From DATAAZ01 sp036259875 (lineage in GTDB: Bacteria; Actinomycetota; Thermoleophilia; Gaiellales; Gaiellaceae): a stretch of DNA of 16,428 bases. The notes under the pieces were generated by a model. That model saw nothing but the letters and a program-made list of their open reading frames with translations, did no database searches and was not told where the DNA came from. The stretch covers positions 1-16,428 of the forward strand of contig DATAAZ010000030.1 of NCBI GenBank assembly GCA_036259875.1, given 5' to 3'. Numbering within the stretch: position 1 is the stretch's first letter; every line of letters starts with the position of its first letter. Shown one piece after another: positions 13,747-16,428 of this stretch. The translations under genes and the position numbers were made by a program.

Positions 13747-14186
13747 GAGCCGAGAGAACGCGCGCGGTCGTGCGCGATCGCGACGAGCTCGTCGAGCGCG
13801 GTCTCGAGCTCCTCGTCGGGCGTCCGCGCGAGCCGCTCTTCGAGGATCGGGACGATCTCGCGCTTGGGTCGGAGATTGACAAAGACGAGGAAGCGAAATC
13901 CGAACTTCTCCTCGTACACCTGGTTCAGGTACGCGAGCCGGCTCAGCGTGTCGGGGTCGTCGTCGGCGCCCTGCTCGGCTGCCGAGCGTCCGCTCAGACG
14001 CGGCGCGCCGATCGCGGGATGCGCGTTCAGCGCCTCGATCTGCTCCTGCGGGGGGAGCTCTGCGAGGAGGTCGCGCGCCTCCGCCAGCGGGTCTTCGCGT
14101 TCGGCGAGGCGCTCCACGAAGCGCGTTCGCCCACCGAACAGCTCGGCGAGCTCGCCGACCGTCAGCTTCCGCGGTACGTCGTGCAC
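13743..14186 (-). CDS. uraD: OHCU decarboxylase
   Basis: A 147-residue 2-oxo-4-hydroxy-4-carboxy-5-ureidoimidazoline decarboxylase, which makes S-allantoin from the product of the upstream hydrolase. The catalytic His56 lies in the family motif NAHPAIGAP, followed by LNQVYEEKFGFRFLVFVNLRPKREIVPILEERL, a hallmark of the family. The region that reads FEHSPWVAE in classical UraD is replaced by LFGGRTRFVERLAE, as in a divergent actinobacterial branch. The start is uncertain. GTG 14186 gives a 25-bp overlap with the hydrolase gene; a CTG at 14165 would instead form a CTGA overlap with its stop and give 140 residues. Either way it is translationally coupled as the last gene of the operon. The frame stays open far upstream, but that part is antisense-like Arg-rich sequence. 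Confidence 0.9.
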   Translation of the reverse strand: MHDVPRKLTVGELAELFGGRTRFVERLAEREDPLAEARDLLAELPPQEQIEALNAHPAIGAPRLSGRSAAEQGADDDPDTLSRLAYLNQVYEEKFGFRFLVFVNLRPKREIVPILEERLARTPDEELETALDELVAIAHDRARSLGS

Positions 14187-14455
14187 GAGTACGGCGAAAC
14201 GAGCAGCGGGACGTGATAGTGGCCGTCGTCGAGCGCGAACTCGAGCTCGACGCGGCGGAAGAACGGAGACGGCGGGTAGAAGACGAGCCGGTAGAGGCCC
14301 GCCTCGAGCCGGGCCGCCACCTCGGGGACGCGGCCGTCGTCGTTCGTCTCGCCGCCGCCGACGAGCTCGTCGGCGCGGTAGAGTTCGACGCGGACGCCGG
14401 CTGCTGGCCGCCCCCGCTCGGTATCGAGGACGTGCGTCGAGACGGACGCGCTCAT
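14162..14455 (-). CDS. hiuH: 5-hydroxyisourate hydrolase (transthyretin-like)
   Basis: A 97-residue transthyretin-related protein that hydrolyses 5-hydroxyisourate to OHCU. All signature parts are visible: the N-terminal STHVLDTERGRPAAGVRVEL with His8, the central arginine region GRVPEVAARLEAGLYRLVF, GHYHVPLLVSPYS, and the C-terminal tetrapeptide YRGS that defines the hydrolase subfamily. Length is slightly below the usual 105-115. ATG 14455 overlaps the TGA of the upstream deaminase gene in an ATGA, showing translational coupling. The open extension upstream is Arg-rich antisense-like sequence and was discarded. The product is cytosolic, and the substrate would come from PuuD, encoded convergently. 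Confidence 0.95.
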   Translation of the reverse strand: MSASVSTHVLDTERGRPAAGVRVELYRADELVGGGETNDDGRVPEVAARLEAGLYRLVFYPPSPFFRRVELEFALDDGHYHVPLLVSPYSCTTYRGS

Positions 14456-15783
14456 CCGGTGAACCTCCGCGCCTGCGCGCGATGCTCGCGCGCGATCGCC
14501 TCCTCGTCTGCGCGGACGAGCCGGCCGTCGCGCACGACTTCCTCGCCGCCCACGTAGAGGCGGTCGACGCGGTGCGGCCCGGCGAGCACGAGCGCAGCGA
14601 CCGCATCGTCGGCACCCCCGAACTCGAGCCGGTCCGTCCGCCAGACGGCCAGATCGGCGCACTTCCCCGGCTCGAGGGAGCCGATGTCGTCACGGGCGAG
14701 CACGTCCGCCCCGCCGCGCGTTCCGAGCCGAAGCGCGTCGCGCGCCGTGAGCGCGTCCGCTCCGCCGCGGCCGCGCGCGACGAGGAGCGCCTGCTTGACC
14801 TCGAGGAAGAGGTCGCCGCGCTCGTTCGAGGCCGACCCGTCGACGCCGAGCCCGACCGGAACGCCGGCGTCGAGCATCTCGCGAACGGGGGCGATGCCGG
14901 CGCCCAGCCGCAGGTTCGACGTCGGGCAGTGCGCGACGCCCATCCGACGGGCTGCGAATGCGGCGAGGTCCTCGTTCGAGAGGTGCACGCAGTGCGCGCA
15001 CCAGACGTCGTGTGCCGTCCAGCCGACCTGCTCGAGGTACTCGAGCGGCCGGCAGCCGAAGATCCCCTGGCAGTACTCCTCCTCCTCGACCGTCTCGGCG
15101 AGGTGGGTGTGGAGGCGCAGCCCGAGCCGGCGTGCGAGCTCGGCCGACTCGACCATGAGCCGCTTCGTGGCAGAGAACGGCGAGCACGGCGCAACCGCGA
15201 TCTGCGCCCACGCGCCGCGGCCTTCCTCGTGCAGCACGGCGAGCCCCTCCGTATCCGCGAGGACGGCGTCGCCGTCCTCCACGATCGAATCGGGCGGCAG
15301 GCCGCCCCGCGACTCGCCGAGGTCCATGGACCCGCGCGACGCGACGATTCGCACGCCGAGCTCGCGCGCCGCCTGGATCTCGGCCTCGACGAGTCCCGCG
15401 CGTCCGGGCGGGAAGACGTAGTGGTGATCGAACACCGTCGTGCATCCGGACAGCGCGAGCTCGGCGAGGCCCGTTCGCGCCGCCGCGTACTCCGCCTCGG
15501 CGTCGATCCGGGCCCAGACGGGGTAGAGCGTCTTCAGCCACGTGAAGAGGTCGGCTTCCTGTGCGCGCGTGCGCGTGAGCGCCTGGTAGAGGTGGTGGTG
15601 GGTGTTCACGAGCCCCGGCGTGACGAGCGCGCCGCCGAGATCGATTGTCTCGTCCGACTGCGGCCTCGGCCCGGCGCCTACCTCCGTAACGAAGCCGTCG
15701 GCGACGAGGATCCAGCCGCTTTCGTGCTCGCTCCCCGCCGCGTCCATCGTGACCACGTACGCGTTGACGAAGAGGGCGCTCAC
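14452..15783 (-). CDS. 8-oxoguanine deaminase-family amidohydrolase
   Basis: A 443-residue metal-dependent deaminase of the amidohydrolase superfamily. The metal site is formed by His62 and His64 in NTHHHLYQ, His227 in HTHLAE with the catalytic Glu230, a His in WCAHCVHLS (about 264-267) and Asp315 in GVDGSASNE. The NTHHHLYQ and LGVDGSASNERGD patterns match the 8-oxoguanine deaminase / hydroxyatrazine ethylaminohydrolase branch rather than classical GuaD. 8-Oxoguanine deaminase yields urate directly, which would feed PuuD; guanine or another aminated purine is the alternative substrate. Start is GTG 15783 (MSALFVNAYVVTMD); only a weak GATGGT element lies 6 nt upstream. Its TGA overlaps the ATG of the hydrolase gene. 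A 130-bp gap separates it from the upstream adenine deaminase gene. Confidence 0.9.
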   Translation of the reverse strand: MSALFVNAYVVTMDAAGSEHESGWILVADGFVTEVGAGPRPQSDETIDLGGALVTPGLVNTHHHLYQALTRTRAQEADLFTWLKTLYPVWARIDAEAEYAAARTGLAELALSGCTTVFDHHYVFPPGRAGLVEAEIQAARELGVRIVASRGSMDLGESRGGLPPDSIVEDGDAVLADTEGLAVLHEEGRGAWAQIAVAPCSPFSATKRLMVESAELARRLGLRLHTHLAETVEEEEYCQGIFGCRPLEYLEQVGWTAHDVWCAHCVHLSNEDLAAFAARRMGVAHCPTSNLRLGAGIAPVREMLDAGVPVGLGVDGSASNERGDLFLEVKQALLVARGRGGADALTARDALRLGTRGGADVLARDDIGSLEPGKCADLAVWRTDRLEFGGADDAVAALVLAGPHRVDRLYVGGEEVVRDGRLVRADEEAIAREHRAQARRFTG

Positions 15784-15817
15784 GGGCCAACCATCGGCCG
15801 TTGGGCGCGGGGAGGGG

Positions 15818-15834
15818 GTCCGGGGGAACCGGAC
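15818..15834. other. Small hairpin upstream of the deaminase gene
   Basis: GTCCGG (15818-15823) and CCGGAC (15829-15834) form a perfect 6-bp stem with a 5-nt loop in the 130-bp gap (15784-15913) between the adenine deaminase stop and the deaminase start. A second weaker stem (GGGAA 15867-15871 with TTCCC 15879-15883) lies nearer the adenine deaminase gene. These could attenuate read-through or mark separate transcription units. Nothing else is recognisable in the gap. Confidence 0.35.
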
Positions 15835-15913
15835 GGTCCTCCCGGCGACAAGAAGGCGGTCCGCGGGGGAAATGTGGATTCCCGCACCGGAGCGAGCCGA
15901 AGCCGAACGACGC

Positions 15914-16428
15914 TCACGCGGCCTCGGCGGCGAGCGGGACGAGCTCGAAGCGGTCGACGTCGACGAGGCCCCGGTCGGTGATCTTCAGCTTCGGAATCAC
16001 CGAGAGCGCGAGGAAGGCGAGGGTCTGGAAGGGCGACGGCAGCGTGCAGCCGAGCCTTCGCGCCGCCTCGATGCAGTTTCGACTCGCATTGACGACGTCG
16101 TCGAAGCTGGCCGTGGAGAGAAGCCCCGCGACTGGAAGCGCGAGCTCGGCGCGGACGCCGCCCTCGTCGACGGCGACGACTCCGCCGCCGATCTCGGCGA
16201 GCCGTCGGACGGCGCGGCGCATGTCGTGGTCGGAGACTCCGACGACGACGATGTTGTGCGCGTCGTGGGCAACGGTCGAGGCGAGCGCTCCACGTCGAAG
16301 GCCGAATCCGCGCACGAACCCGAGCCCGATCCGACCCGTCCCGAGATGGCGCTCGACGACGGCGATCTTCGCGAGGTCGCGCTCCGGATCGGCGACCGCC
16401 TTCCCGTCCAGGACGGTCGGCTCCTCGA
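15914..16428 (-). CDS. ade: Adenine deaminase, C-terminal part (5' end outside window)
   Basis: The frame is open to the window edge, giving 170 visible residues of a protein normally about 550-600. They cover the C-terminal adenine deaminase domain: ERHLGTGRIGLGFVRGFGLRRGALASTVAHDAHNIVVVGVSDHDM, given here as an approximate path from 16355 downward, then AVDEGGVRAELALPVAGLLS and a terminal FQTLAFLALSVIPKLKITDRGLVDVDRFELVP. The family ERHHGTG motif reads ERHLGTG, replacing one histidine. The enzyme converts adenine to hypoxanthine plus ammonia using a binuclear metal centre located in the missing N-terminal part. It heads the visible minus-strand purine operon. Some proteins of this family act on other purine-like substrates, so the exact specificity is inferred from context. 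Confidence 0.92.
   Translation of the reverse strand, partial: EEPTVLDGKAVADPERDLAKIAVVERHLGTGRIGLGFVRGFGLRRGALASTVAHDAHNIVVVGVSDHDMRRAVRRLAEIGGGVVAVDEGGVRAELALPVAGLLSTASFDDVVNASRNCIEAARRLGCTLPSPFQTLAFLALSVIPKLKITDRGLVDVDRFELVPLAAEAA

Noticed and set aside
14187..15194. Fusion protein of a long upstream region with OHCU decarboxylase
   Set aside because: The upstream part is out-of-frame sequence of the hydrolase and deaminase genes, both fully supported.
13864..15981. Plus-strand open frame of 705 codons
   Set aside because: It is antisense to the well-supported purine operon, is extremely Arg-rich and low in hydrophobic residues, and shows no domain. Long antisense frames are normal at this GC content.

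Overview
The window is chromosomal DNA of very high GC content with dense, mostly single-gene transcription units. Protein style (acidic, Ala/Arg/Glu-rich, GTG and TTG starts), a GroEL with a Gly-Met tail, a futalosine-type menaquinone gene (mqnD) and class III cyclase/BTAD architecture point to a deep-branching high-GC actinobacterium, perhaps of the Thermoleophilia/Gaiellales type. That placement is inference. No mobile element, CRISPR array or phage gene was seen.

Layout. Positions 1-2870: the C-terminal half of groEL, a two-hairpin terminator region, a secreted protein of unknown function (minus strand), a YgfZ/GcvT-like folate-binding protein and a tRNA-Arg with the unusual anticodon GCG. 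Positions 2930-4840: two divergent pairs, Rieske ferredoxin / ornithine-cyclodeaminase-family dehydrogenase and two small unknown proteins. Positions 4870-6460: a DtxR/MntR-family metal regulator divergent from mqnD. Positions 6560-9580: an acetyl-CoA acyltransferase, an NAD(P)-dependent aldehyde dehydrogenase and a 52-residue DUF1059-like protein. Positions 9586-10950: a cyclase-like domain fused to a winged-helix/BTAD regulator (minus strand).

Positions 11046-16428 form a purine-degradation locus. A minus-strand operon holds an adenine deaminase (partial), an 8-oxoguanine/guanine deaminase-family amidohydrolase, 5-hydroxyisourate hydrolase and OHCU decarboxylase. On the plus strand are the membrane urate oxidase PuuD with its C-terminal cytochrome c domain and an M20-family allantoate/ureido amidohydrolase. 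A DUF3830 protein lies between those two, on the minus strand. Together they would take adenine and oxidised guanine to urate, then 5-hydroxyisourate, OHCU, allantoin and, after an allantoinase not seen here, allantoate and ammonia.

The strongest signal outside the genes is regulatory. At nine start codons, and upstream of the tRNA, a TANNNT -10 hexamer lies 6-11 nt before the start, which indicates leaderless or nearly leaderless transcripts; an eleventh copy drives puuD. In three divergent pairs the two -10 boxes overlap on opposite strands, so about 22-28 bp separates the two start codons. Only a few genes (the DUF1059-like gene, the secreted protein gene, dtxR) show a clear Shine-Dalgarno sequence.
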